Assembly: GCA_007134175.1 (NCBI GenBank)
Contig: SLLF01000224.1
Location: 1 to 5,596, forward strand
DNA length: 5,596 nt
Origin: Kiritimatiellia bacterium
GTDB lineage: Bacteria > Verrucomicrobiota > Kiritimatiellia > SLAD01
Direction: 5' to 3'
Shown here: piece after piece, positions 1-5,596 of the stretch
How positions within the stretch are numbered: the first letter of the stretch is position 1
Layout of the letters: every line of letters begins with the position of its first letter
The notes under the pieces: model-generated
Told to the model about the DNA's origin: nothing
Database searches by the model: none
Seen by the model: the letters and a program-made list of their open reading frames with translations, nothing else
Made by a program: the position numbers and the translations under genes

Positions 1-375
1 CTACTGCATATCATCGCGTTGACCCTGCTCTTTTACGGATTGACCATCATCAACGTAGCCCTGGCGTACCGGGCCTTCGGGATTTGGCCGCCACTGCGCG
101 AACTGGCCAGTCTCCTACCGGTCGCGCTCCTCGTCGGCATGATCCCTCTTTCGCTCGGCAATTTGGGCATTGCCGAGGGTTCATACGTTTACTATTTTGG
201 GCTGGCGGGCATGGCGGCGGAGTTGACCCTGATGGTGGCTCTGTTTTTACGATTCAAGATGCTGACACTGGGATTGATCGGCTGGATCGTACAACTGGGC
301 TGCCCTGCCCCGCGGAACGATAATGAACAACACTACACAACAAAATCCGCACACGCAGACGCAGACCGTCCTTGA
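1..375 (+). CDS. Partial flippase-like integral membrane protein (lysylphosphatidylglycerol synthase TM / UPF0104 type), C-terminal end
   Basis: The reading frame is open from the left edge, so only the last 124 residues are present and the true start lies outside. The fragment is strongly hydrophobic, with likely membrane segments at about residues 3-22, 36-54 and 71-99 (counted from the edge). Between them sits the motif IPLSLGNLGIAEG (48-60), a version of the P-S-x-G-G-L-G-x-x-E-G signature that I associate with the C-terminal half of the UPF0104/COG0392 family (LPG_synthase_TM). Family members are multi-span inner-membrane proteins thought to move or modify lipids or lipid-linked sugars; many lie in polysaccharide clusters. 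After the last span comes a hydrophilic tail of about 25 residues, coded partly in DNA shared with the next gene, which it overlaps by 53 bases. The neighbours suggest a role in surface glycan or glycolipid assembly. The exact substrate is unknown, and no soluble synthase domain follows. Confidence 0.8.
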   Translation, partial: LLHIIALTLLFYGLTIINVALAYRAFGIWPPLRELASLLPVALLVGMIPLSLGNLGIAEGSYVYYFGLAGMAAELTLMVALFLRFKMLTLGLIGWIVQLGCPAPRNDNEQHYTTKSAHADADRP

Positions 376-1108
376 CCAGTCGCGCACCGCGCCGTTACGC
401 GCCTATGCGCAATGGGTGGTCGGATCCCCTTCGCTGGCGGCATTGGCCAAACATGAATTTCTCACCGGACTCTGCGCCGCCTGGCCGGGCGCCCTCGGCT
501 ACTGGCTGCGCCGCCGCACGTACCGCTACCTGTTTGCCCGGACCGGAACCGCCGCCATCATTGGCCGAAATGTCACGATCCGGGGCGCCAAAAAGATTGT
601 GCTGGGGGCGGGCGTATCCATTGATGACAACGTGGTGCTGGATGCCCGCGGCCCCAACGGCCGTATCGAAATCGGGGATGGCGTCCTAATCTCGCGCAAT
701 ACCATTATCCGTGCGCGGAACGGCATCATCCGTATCGGTGCCGGCAGTGATATCGGCGCCAATTGCCTGCTGGCCACGGATCAGCGCCTGATTCTCGGCC
801 GTCAGGTACTGGTGGCGGCCTACACCTATTTGTGCGCTGGCGGCAACCACGCCTATCACCGTACCGATATTCCCATGATAGAACAGGGCTTTACCTGCAA
901 AGGCGGCACGTCCATCGAGGACGATGTCTGGATCGGTGCGCACAGCACCGTCCTTGACGGGGTCACCATCGGCCATGGCACGATTCTGGGCGCACACTCG
1001 CTGGCCAATCGCGACATCCCCCCCTACGTCATCGCCTGGGGGCAACCCGCCACGCTACGCCGATCGAGAAATGGGGACGGATCAGCCTCCGCCGGAGACA
1101 ACTCGTGA
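323..1108 (+). CDS. Left-handed beta-helix (hexapeptide repeat) acyltransferase, surface polysaccharide type
   Basis: 261 residues. After a polar, low-complexity N-terminus (1-20) comes a helical segment containing WPGALGYWLRRRTYRYL (54-70). From about residue 80 to 227 there are repeated hexapeptide turns such as IGRNVTI, IEIGDG, IRIGAG and VWIGAHSTVLDGVTIG, which fold as a left-handed beta-helix. The loop GGNHAYH (173-179) followed by P184 and QG (188-189) matches the His-bearing active-site loop of WbbJ/NodL/colanic-acid type O-acetyltransferases; H176 is the best candidate catalytic base. The end, DIPPYVIAWGQPAT, is the usual C-terminal cap of the family. Members transfer acetyl or another acyl group from acyl-CoA to a sugar hydroxyl or amine in the cytoplasm. 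The start at 323 has only a weak GGAA (314-317) before it and lies inside the preceding gene, implying coupled translation. The acceptor sugar cannot be read from the sequence. Confidence 0.9.
   Translation: MNNTTQQNPHTQTQTVLDQSRTAPLRAYAQWVVGSPSLAALAKHEFLTGLCAAWPGALGYWLRRRTYRYLFARTGTAAIIGRNVTIRGAKKIVLGAGVSIDDNVVLDARGPNGRIEIGDGVLISRNTIIRARNGIIRIGAGSDIGANCLLATDQRLILGRQVLVAAYTYLCAGGNHAYHRTDIPMIEQGFTCKGGTSIEDDVWIGAHSTVLDGVTIGHGTILGAHSLANRDIPPYVIAWGQPATLRRSRNGDGSASAGDNS
1094..1097 (+). promoter_or_regulatory. Ribosome binding site that favours the GTG start of the Fe-S flavoprotein gene
   Basis: GGAG lies 7 bases before the GTG at 1105 and 13 bases before the in-frame ATG at 1111. The first spacing is normal and the second is long, so GTG is the better start. 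That gives a GTGA overlap with the stop of the acyltransferase gene. Confidence 0.5.
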
Positions 1109-2475
1109 CGATGTCCGAGAATCGTCTATCTACCCCCGTAACGCCGGATGCGCCCTTCCTCAGTATTGCGTTCACGGCCAAGGAACTATGCACCCGCTGC
1201 GGCAGTTGCAGCGGAGTCTGTCCTACCGACGCCATCCAGCTTGACGAATCCTTTCACCCCACACTGCTGGCGGAACGCTGCATCGCCTGCGGCTTGTGCG
1301 GGGCCGTCTGCCCGGGCAAGGAAGTCAACTACGGCGATCTGGCGGAACAGGTGTTCGGAGAACGGTTTGTGGACGAAGGCTTTGACGGACGGGTCGCGCA
1401 CACCTATGTAGGGTTCGCCACCGACGAGCGACTCCGCCATGGCGGCGCGGGTGGAGGCGTGGTCACTGGGCTGTTGGCTCATCTACTTAAGAGTGGTCAG
1501 GTGGATGGCTGTCTTGTCTCGCGCATGAGCCGCGAGACCCCTTGGCTCGGCGAACCGTTCATCGCCACCACGTACGAAGAACTGTGTGAAAGCCAGGGTT
1601 CCCGCTACCACACCATTCCGATGAACACGCTGTGGGCGGAACTGCGGCGCAGGCCGGGCCGCTATGCCACCGCCATCCTGCCGTGCCAAACCCACGGTTA
1701 CCGTAACCTGGAAAAACACGATCCGGAGCTGGCAGCGATGATTACCCACGTGATCGGCCTTTTCTGTGGCGGGTCGCTGGAACCGGTGTTGCCGACGGAA
1801 ATGCTCGCCGTACGCGGCATCAGACGCGATGAGATCCGCAATTTCGAGTTCCGCGGCGGCGACTGGCCCGGCCAGATGCGTGCCGTGTACAAGGACGGAA
1901 AAGCAAAACCACTGCACTACTCGAATTACAAGGACGGGGCCTACAACTATTTCACCGCACTCTACATGCCGGAACGGTGCCAGACCTGCCTGGACGGCTC
2001 CAACGAGTTTGCCGACGTGTCCATCAGCGACGCCTGGACCCGTGACGAAAAAGGCGACTATAAATTCAAGGAACACTCGCGCATCCTGGTTCGCACCGCC
2101 AAAGGGGCCAGCCTGGTCAAGGCCGCAGCGGCCGCAGGCGACCTGGTGATCCACGATGTGACCGCCGACCCCAGCTACCGCACCCACAAAATCCAGACCA
2201 AACGCAAGGGCTCGCTGGCCCCGATCCGGGTCGAGCGCTGGCAACGGGCGGGGCGCACCGTCCCCCTGTATGATCGTGCGGTCCCGGCCGACGTTACCGG
2301 CCGAGAACGGATGACCGAGCGATTCGTATCGGCGCTGTTGCGCGCCGGCAAATGGCGTCCGTTTCGCATGGCGGTAATGGGGTTCCTGACCTCCAAATAC
2401 GCCATCCCTTTGATAAAACTTCGACTGTACCTCAAGAAACGAAAATATGCGCGCCGGGCCAAACAGCAACGTTGA
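1105..2475 (+). CDS. F420 hydrogenase/dehydrogenase beta-subunit (FrhB/FdhB) family Fe-S flavoprotein with N-terminal 2[4Fe-4S] ferredoxin domain
   Basis: 456 residues from GTG at 1105. The N-terminal ferredoxin domain has two CxxCxxCxxxC clusters, C29/C32/C35/C39 and C59/C62/C65/C69, each followed by Pro, as expected for two [4Fe-4S] centres. The FrhB N-terminal domain begins near YVGFATDERLRHGGAGGGVV (101-120). The C-terminal domain shows LPCQ (192-195), GLFCGG (218-223) and RCQTCLD (291-297), all typical FrhB/FdhB cysteine motifs. The family binds FAD and Fe-S and moves electrons between ferredoxin-like carriers and a substrate or cofactor; F420 use is proven only for some members. Versions of this layout recur in bacterial polysaccharide clusters, often near pyruvyl transferases and glycosyltransferases, where the substrate is not established. 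A 4-base overlap couples it to the acyltransferase, so a redox step in glycan synthesis is the best inference. The basic, amphipathic C-terminus (about 420-456) could touch the membrane. Confidence 0.92.
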   Translation: MTMSENRLSTPVTPDAPFLSIAFTAKELCTRCGSCSGVCPTDAIQLDESFHPTLLAERCIACGLCGAVCPGKEVNYGDLAEQVFGERFVDEGFDGRVAHTYVGFATDERLRHGGAGGGVVTGLLAHLLKSGQVDGCLVSRMSRETPWLGEPFIATTYEELCESQGSRYHTIPMNTLWAELRRRPGRYATAILPCQTHGYRNLEKHDPELAAMITHVIGLFCGGSLEPVLPTEMLAVRGIRRDEIRNFEFRGGDWPGQMRAVYKDGKAKPLHYSNYKDGAYNYFTALYMPERCQTCLDGSNEFADVSISDAWTRDEKGDYKFKEHSRILVRTAKGASLVKAAAAAGDLVIHDVTADPSYRTHKIQTKRKGSLAPIRVERWQRAGRTVPLYDRAVPADVTGRERMTERFVSALLRAGKWRPFRMAVMGFLTSKYAIPLIKLRLYLKKRKYARRAKQQR

Positions 2476-2560
2476 TGCGCGTTAACCACGTCGCCCAGTC
2501 CCAAATACGTAATCCCCGGCTACCCCGTCAGTTTCCCACCGCAAACCAGACATCCTGAAC

Positions 2561-4006
2561 ATGGCTCATATCCGTTCCATATGCCTGACCGGCGCCACCG
2601 GCTACGTCGGTGGTCGGCTGCTGCCGTTGCTGGTGCGCCAAGGACACCGCGTCACCTGCTTAACTCGTCGTCCGGAGGCCATCCGCTGCCCCGAGGGTTA
2701 TAACGTGAACGTGGTACGGGGTGACGTGGTCGCCGGCGATCAGCTGGAGGAGGCGTTGGCCGGCGTCGATACCGCCTACTACCTGATCCACTCGATGGGC
2801 GCCAAACGCGATTTTGAGGCAGCGGACCGCGGAGCCGCCCGTCATTTCGCGGCCGCGGCCCAACGAGTTGGCGTGCGGCGGATAATCTATCTAGGCGGGC
2901 TGGCACACGACGATTCCCCCCTTTCACCCCACCTGCGAAGCCGTCACGAAGTAGGACGCTTGTTGCGTGAAACGGCATGCCAAGTGCTGGAATTTCGGGC
3001 GTCGATTATCATCGGGTCCGGTAGTCTTTCGTTCGAGATGGTGCGTTCGCTGGTGGAACGCTTACCCGTCATGGTCACCCCGCGCTGGGTCTGGGTGCTG
3101 GCCCAGCCTATTGCAATCGACGATTTGCTGGCGTATCTCGTGGCTGCGCTGGACACACCGGATACGGCCAGTCGCATCTATGAAATCGGCGGCGCGGATC
3201 AAGTGACCTACGGGGAACTGATGCGCGTCTACGCGCGCGAACGGGGCCTGCGGCGTCCCATGTTGCCTGTGCCGGTGATCACCCCACACCTTTCCAGCCT
3301 CTGGTTGGGTCTTGTAACGCCACTCTACGCCCGTGTGGGCCGTAAGTTGGTGGAAAGCATTGTCCATCCCACAATAGTCAAGGACGCGGCCGCGCTCACC
3401 GATTTTCCGCATATCCAGCCCATGGGCATGCAGACCGCCGTGCAGCGCGCGTTGACCGGCGAAGAAATCGAATTCGCGACCACCCGGTGGTCGGACGCAC
3501 TGTCTGCTGCCGGGCCCGGGCGCCAATGGGGCGGCGTTACCTTCGGCAGTCGTCTCGTGGATTCCCGTTCGCTGGATGTGCCGGTCTCGCCCGAAAAAGC
3601 CTTTCGCACCATTAGGCGAATTGGCGGCACTAATGGATGGTACGCCTGGAACGGGTTATGGCGATTACGGGGCGCATTGGATCTGCTCGTGGGGGGCGTA
3701 GGCATGCGACGGGGTCGGCCGCCTTCCGGCGTGTTGCGTCCCGGAGACGCACTGGACTTTTGGCGCGTAGAACGGATCGAGCCCGGGAAGCTACTCCGGC
3801 TGTTGGCCGAAATGAAGACGCCGGGCCGGGCGTGGCTGGAGTTTGAAGTAACCCCGGGCCCCGCCGGATCGCGTATCCGTCAAACGGCTGTTTTTGATCC
3901 GGTTGGCCTTGGCGGCCGACTCTATTGGTATGCCCTCTACCCGTTACACGCCCTCGTCTTCCGCGGCATGCTACGGGGCATCGCGCGCGTTGCCAAACAG
4001 CCGTAA
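2561..4006 (+). CDS. YbjT-like NAD(P)-binding atypical SDR with C-terminal DUF2867 domain
   Basis: 481 residues, close to the 476 of E. coli YbjT, which has the same two-domain layout. The N-terminus has a Rossmann nucleotide-binding loop, TGATGYVGG (10-18), after a beta strand. YYLIHSMG (73-80), IIYLGGL (108-114) and FRASIIIGSGS (145-155) are typical of this atypical SDR group, with no canonical YxxxK catalytic pair evident at the usual place. A linker with a GRKLVESIVHPTIV stretch (260-273) leads to DUF2867 from about 330 to 478, a hydrophobic-pocket-like domain with many Trp residues that ends in the family's YWYALYPLHALVFRGM block (455-470). The reaction and substrate are unknown; a reductase, isomerase or NAD(P) sensor are all possible. 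The start follows an 85-base gap and has no clear Shine-Dalgarno sequence. It could be read through from the operon upstream, since I see neither a terminator nor a strong promoter in the gap. Confidence 0.88.
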   Translation: MAHIRSICLTGATGYVGGRLLPLLVRQGHRVTCLTRRPEAIRCPEGYNVNVVRGDVVAGDQLEEALAGVDTAYYLIHSMGAKRDFEAADRGAARHFAAAAQRVGVRRIIYLGGLAHDDSPLSPHLRSRHEVGRLLRETACQVLEFRASIIIGSGSLSFEMVRSLVERLPVMVTPRWVWVLAQPIAIDDLLAYLVAALDTPDTASRIYEIGGADQVTYGELMRVYARERGLRRPMLPVPVITPHLSSLWLGLVTPLYARVGRKLVESIVHPTIVKDAAALTDFPHIQPMGMQTAVQRALTGEEIEFATTRWSDALSAAGPGRQWGGVTFGSRLVDSRSLDVPVSPEKAFRTIRRIGGTNGWYAWNGLWRLRGALDLLVGGVGMRRGRPPSGVLRPGDALDFWRVERIEPGKLLRLLAEMKTPGRAWLEFEVTPGPAGSRIRQTAVFDPVGLGGRLYWYALYPLHALVFRGMLRGIARVAKQP

Positions 4007-4024
4007 CGGTTTTGGGGGGAACAG

Positions 4025-5191
4025 TTAATATGACGACCGCTTGTTGTTGAGGTCTGTAGTTCGTTTACGGCAAAGCTGCTGCCAGGCACGCGGGGTGAAA
4101 GCCGCTTTTTCCAGGAACGAAATAATATGCAGGTCCGCTTTGGAAAAGGGACGCTCACGCAGACGCGGCACCGGCAACCAGCAATAATCTGCACACTCGA
4201 GCGTTCGTGGCCGACCGGCACGAATGCGAGCAGCATGCACATGCAGCTCAATGGTGAAATGACTGTAGGCGTGGTGAATGAACAGCAAGCGTGGTCCAAC
4301 CGTCAGGGTAACCCCCAATTCCTCCTTCCATTCACGGGCCACACACGTTGCCATGGTCTCCTCCGGCTCCTGGGTACCACCGGGAAATTCCCATAAGCCG
4401 CCCAGCATAGACGTGGTCCGGCGCTGGGCCACCAGCACCTCCCCCCTGCGATTCATCACAATGGCCGCCCCAACAACTTTATGTGGAACCGGTTGGCGTC
4501 GCGCCCGACGTGGGAAAGCCGCTGCTTGGCCGCTACGGTACGCCTTACAAACGCAATGCAGAGGGCAGCTGGGGCATTGCGGATTACGGGGCGTACAAGT
4601 CAACGCGCCTAGTTCCATCCAGGCCTCGTTACAGGCCGCTGCTTGGCCGGGCAGTAACAGCTGATCCGCGATGGTCTGCAAGTGCTGCCGCGCCGAAGGC
4701 CGACGGACGTCTTCGCGATAGGCGGTTAAGCGGGCCAGCACCCGAATGACATTGCCATCCAAGACGGCGTAGTCGAGATTGAACGCCAGACTGGCGATGG
4801 CGGCCGCGGTATAGGGACCAATACCCGGAAGCTGCAGTAATTCCTTATACGTGCGAGGAAAGCGTCCCCCACGATGCTGGCACAGGTACTGGGCCGTTTG
4901 ATGGGCGTTCCGAGCCCGGGCGTAATACCCGAGCCCCTCCCATTGCTTCAACACTTCATCCAGCGAAGCTGCGGCCAATTGCCGCACGCTTGGGAAGCGC
5001 TGCAGAAAACGGCGATAATAGGGAACGACCTGATCGACACGAGTTTGGTGCAACATCAGCTCGGCCAACCAGACCCGGTAGGGCGTACGCCGCTTGCGCC
5101 AAGGCAAATCCCGTTGATGCTGTGCGAACCATGGCAACAGTTCACGAGCCACTGCGTCGCGCACTTCAGAAACCGGATTGACCCCTTTCAT
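4025..5191 (-). CDS. mutY: A/G-specific adenine DNA glycosylase MutY with intact C-terminal Nudix box
   Basis: 388 residues. MutY removes adenine mispaired with 8-oxoguanine, starting base excision repair. The N-terminal HhH-GPD domain has WLAELMLHQTRV (41-52) with catalytic E44 (E. coli E37), EGLGYYARARN (85-95), the helix-hairpin-helix LPGIGPYTA (121-129) and VLDGNVIRVLAR (143-154) with catalytic D145 (E. coli D138). C199-x6-C206-x2-C209-x5-C215 is the [4Fe-4S] cluster loop. The C-terminal Nudix-fold domain (about 236-362) recognises 8-oxoguanine; the loop YSH (309-311) matches the family's F-S-H motif. Unlike the E. coli and Geobacillus proteins, where the Nudix box is degenerate, here it fits G-x5-E-x7-RE-U-x-EE-x-G-U exactly (G272, E278, R286, E287, E290, E291, G293), so the domain may also hydrolyse a nucleotide such as 8-oxo-dGTP. 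An in-frame TAG at 5206-5204 makes ATG 5191 the first possible start, but no Shine-Dalgarno sequence precedes it. The gene converges on the DUF2867 gene. Confidence 0.97.
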   Translation of the reverse strand: MKGVNPVSEVRDAVARELLPWFAQHQRDLPWRKRRTPYRVWLAELMLHQTRVDQVVPYYRRFLQRFPSVRQLAAASLDEVLKQWEGLGYYARARNAHQTAQYLCQHRGGRFPRTYKELLQLPGIGPYTAAAIASLAFNLDYAVLDGNVIRVLARLTAYREDVRRPSARQHLQTIADQLLLPGQAAACNEAWMELGALTCTPRNPQCPSCPLHCVCKAYRSGQAAAFPRRARRQPVPHKVVGAAIVMNRRGEVLVAQRRTTSMLGGLWEFPGGTQEPEETMATCVAREWKEELGVTLTVGPRLLFIHHAYSHFTIELHVHAARIRAGRPRTLECADYCWLPVPRLRERPFSKADLHIISFLEKAAFTPRAWQQLCRKRTTDLNNKRSSY

Positions 5192-5240
5192 TCGGGCGGC
5201 ACGCTAACAAGGCACGAATAAGGGAGCAAGTCTGAATCTG

Positions 5241-5246
5241 CGTCAA
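5241..5246 (-). promoter_or_regulatory. Possible -35 element for mutY
   Basis: Read on the minus strand this is TTGACG, five of six matches to the sigma-70 -35 consensus, about 50 bases before the mutY start. The matching -10 is poor: CCTTAT (5223-5218) at 17-base spacing matches three of six. It is the best mutY promoter candidate in the gap but is weakly supported. Confidence 0.2.
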
Positions 5247-5249
5247 CGC

Positions 5250-5277
5250 TTGCATCAGCTTGTTTTAGCTCTATATT
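5250..5277 (+). promoter_or_regulatory. Candidate sigma-70-like promoter for the small membrane protein gene
   Basis: TATATT (5272-5277) matches five of six of the -10 consensus. TTGCAT (5250-5255), three of six for the -35, lies 16 bases upstream. The stretch is clearly AT-richer than its surroundings. Transcription would begin near 5284, leaving a leader of about 34 bases before the ATG at 5318. The -35 is poor, so the call rests mostly on the -10, the local base composition and the position. Confidence 0.4.
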
Positions 5278-5300
5278 TCAACTGTTGTAATCAGGGTATT

Positions 5301-5310
5301 AGGAGAAGGA
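5301..5310 (+). promoter_or_regulatory. Strong ribosome binding site for the small membrane protein gene
   Basis: AGGAGAAGGA is a purine-rich double Shine-Dalgarno. The second half, AAGGA, ends 7 bases before ATG 5318, which is ideal spacing. It is the best ribosome binding site in the window, and it selects 5318 over the in-frame ATG at 5330. Confidence 0.65.
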
Positions 5311-5317
5311 AAGCAGT

Positions 5318-5533
5318 ATGCAATTGGCTATGAAGCATTGGCCTATAGGTGCCGCCTTGGCGGTGTTGTTGGCAACCGCCGGTGATGTGCGCTATCTTCT
5401 GTACTTGATTTCGGTCGGTCCCGTGCAGGTGGATACCCCCGTGCGCGTTGTGGTGCATTCGATTTTGGCGTTGGCTGCGCTGCTTTACCTTTATCTTGCC
5501 TGGCGTCGTTCAAAATCAACTCAACCGTCATGA
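5318..5533 (+). CDS. Small two-span membrane protein of unknown function
   Basis: 71 residues, not recognised. Two hydrophobic stretches are visible, about 9-22 (possibly extending to 33 despite D23 and R25) and about 44-62. They are joined by a short segment, SVGPVQVDTPVRV, that could form an extra-cytoplasmic turn. The C-terminus WRRSKSTQPS is basic and fits a cytoplasmic tail, which would put both ends inside. There are no cysteines and no catalytic motif. The gene stands divergent from mutY, with its own promoter-like sequence and a strong ribosome binding site, and shows GC-rich codon use like its neighbours, all favouring a real gene. Nothing in the sequence indicates the function; a small accessory subunit or stress-related membrane peptide is only a guess. 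Confidence 0.7.
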   Translation: MQLAMKHWPIGAALAVLLATAGDVRYLLYLISVGPVQVDTPVRVVVHSILALAALLYLYLAWRRSKSTQPS

Positions 5534-5596
5534 ATCGGAGCCTCCAGCCAGTGTGCGTCAGGCTGTCAACCCGCTGAATTCATAACATCATGCCCA
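5534..5596. other. Right-edge non-coding tail
   Basis: These 63 bases show no supported gene. A short reading frame from the ATG at 5530, overlapping the preceding stop, ends after 15 codons. An ATG at 5590 is too close to the edge to judge and lacks a ribosome binding site. The short inverted repeat CAGCC/GGCTG (5545-5549 and 5561-5565) has no T-run after it and is not a convincing terminator. Confidence 0.5.

Noticed and set aside
1483..2469. Long open frame of 328 codons on the minus strand opposite the FrhB-type gene
   Set aside because: It lies wholly antisense to a gene with unmistakable Fe-S and FrhB motifs. The translation has no recognisable motif, and such frames are common opposite GC-rich genes.
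2482..2511. Possible promoter TTAACC-18-TACGTA before the DUF2867 gene
   Set aside because: The -35 matches four of six but the -10 is very poor, which is within chance expectation for the gap.
3062..3526. Minus-strand open frame of 154 codons inside the DUF2867 gene
   Set aside because: It is antisense to a well-supported protein, has no motif, and no ribosome binding site was seen.
4278..4664. Plus-strand open frame of 128 codons across the mutY gene
   Set aside because: It is antisense to conserved mutY regions and has a composition typical of shadow frames.
5248..5262. Direct repeat GCTTG at 10-base spacing in the intergenic region
   Set aside because: Five bases repeated twice is expected by chance and is too little to claim an operator.
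5282..5294. CTG-N7-CAG, resembling half of a LexA (SOS) box near mutY
   Set aside because: The spacing is wrong for the known CTG-N10-CAG form, and the flanks do not match.
5545..5565. Inverted repeat CAGCC/GGCTG after the small membrane protein gene, as a terminator
   Set aside because: A five-base stem with an 11-base loop and no following T-run does not make a credible intrinsic terminator.

Overview
The window looks like bacterial chromosome: GC-rich, tightly packed, with overlapping genes that start on ATG or GTG. Nothing in it resembles an insertion sequence, phage, CRISPR array, tRNA or rRNA. The gene content (a lipid/polysaccharide flippase-like membrane protein, a surface-polysaccharide type acyltransferase, and a YbjT-like oxidoreductase) suits a Gram-negative-type organism. 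The phylum cannot be fixed from these sequences alone.

Layout. (1) Positions 1-2475, plus strand: the end of what looks like a cell-surface polysaccharide operon. It holds the C-terminal part of a multi-membrane-span protein of the lysylphosphatidylglycerol-synthase-TM/flippase type (cut by the left edge), a left-handed beta-helix (hexapeptide) acyltransferase, and an iron-sulfur flavoprotein of the F420 hydrogenase/dehydrogenase beta-subunit (FrhB/FdhB) family. The first two overlap by 53 bases and the second two by 4 bases (GTGA), so they are almost certainly co-transcribed and translationally coupled. (2) Positions 2561-4006, plus strand: a two-domain protein, an NAD(P)-binding atypical short-chain dehydrogenase followed by DUF2867, of the kind represented by E. 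coli YbjT. An 85-base gap separates it from the operon. (3) Positions 4025-5191, minus strand: mutY, the adenine DNA glycosylase of 8-oxoguanine repair, convergent with the previous gene and separated by 18 bases. Its C-terminal domain carries a complete Nudix box, so the protein may join MutY and MutT-like activities. (4) Positions 5192-5317: an AT-richer divergent intergenic region with a plausible promoter and a strong ribosome binding site for a 71-residue two-span membrane protein (5318-5533). The last 63 bases hold nothing convincing.

How the genes work together. The first three genes plausibly modify and export a surface glycan: the acyltransferase would acylate a sugar, the Fe-S flavoprotein would carry out a redox step, and the membrane protein would handle a lipid-linked substrate or lipid. 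mutY and the small membrane protein have no visible link to that pathway. I see no clear evidence for a wholly new system. The most notable points are the intact Nudix box in MutY, the FrhB-type redox protein coupled to a glycan acyltransferase, and the unassigned small membrane protein with good expression signals.
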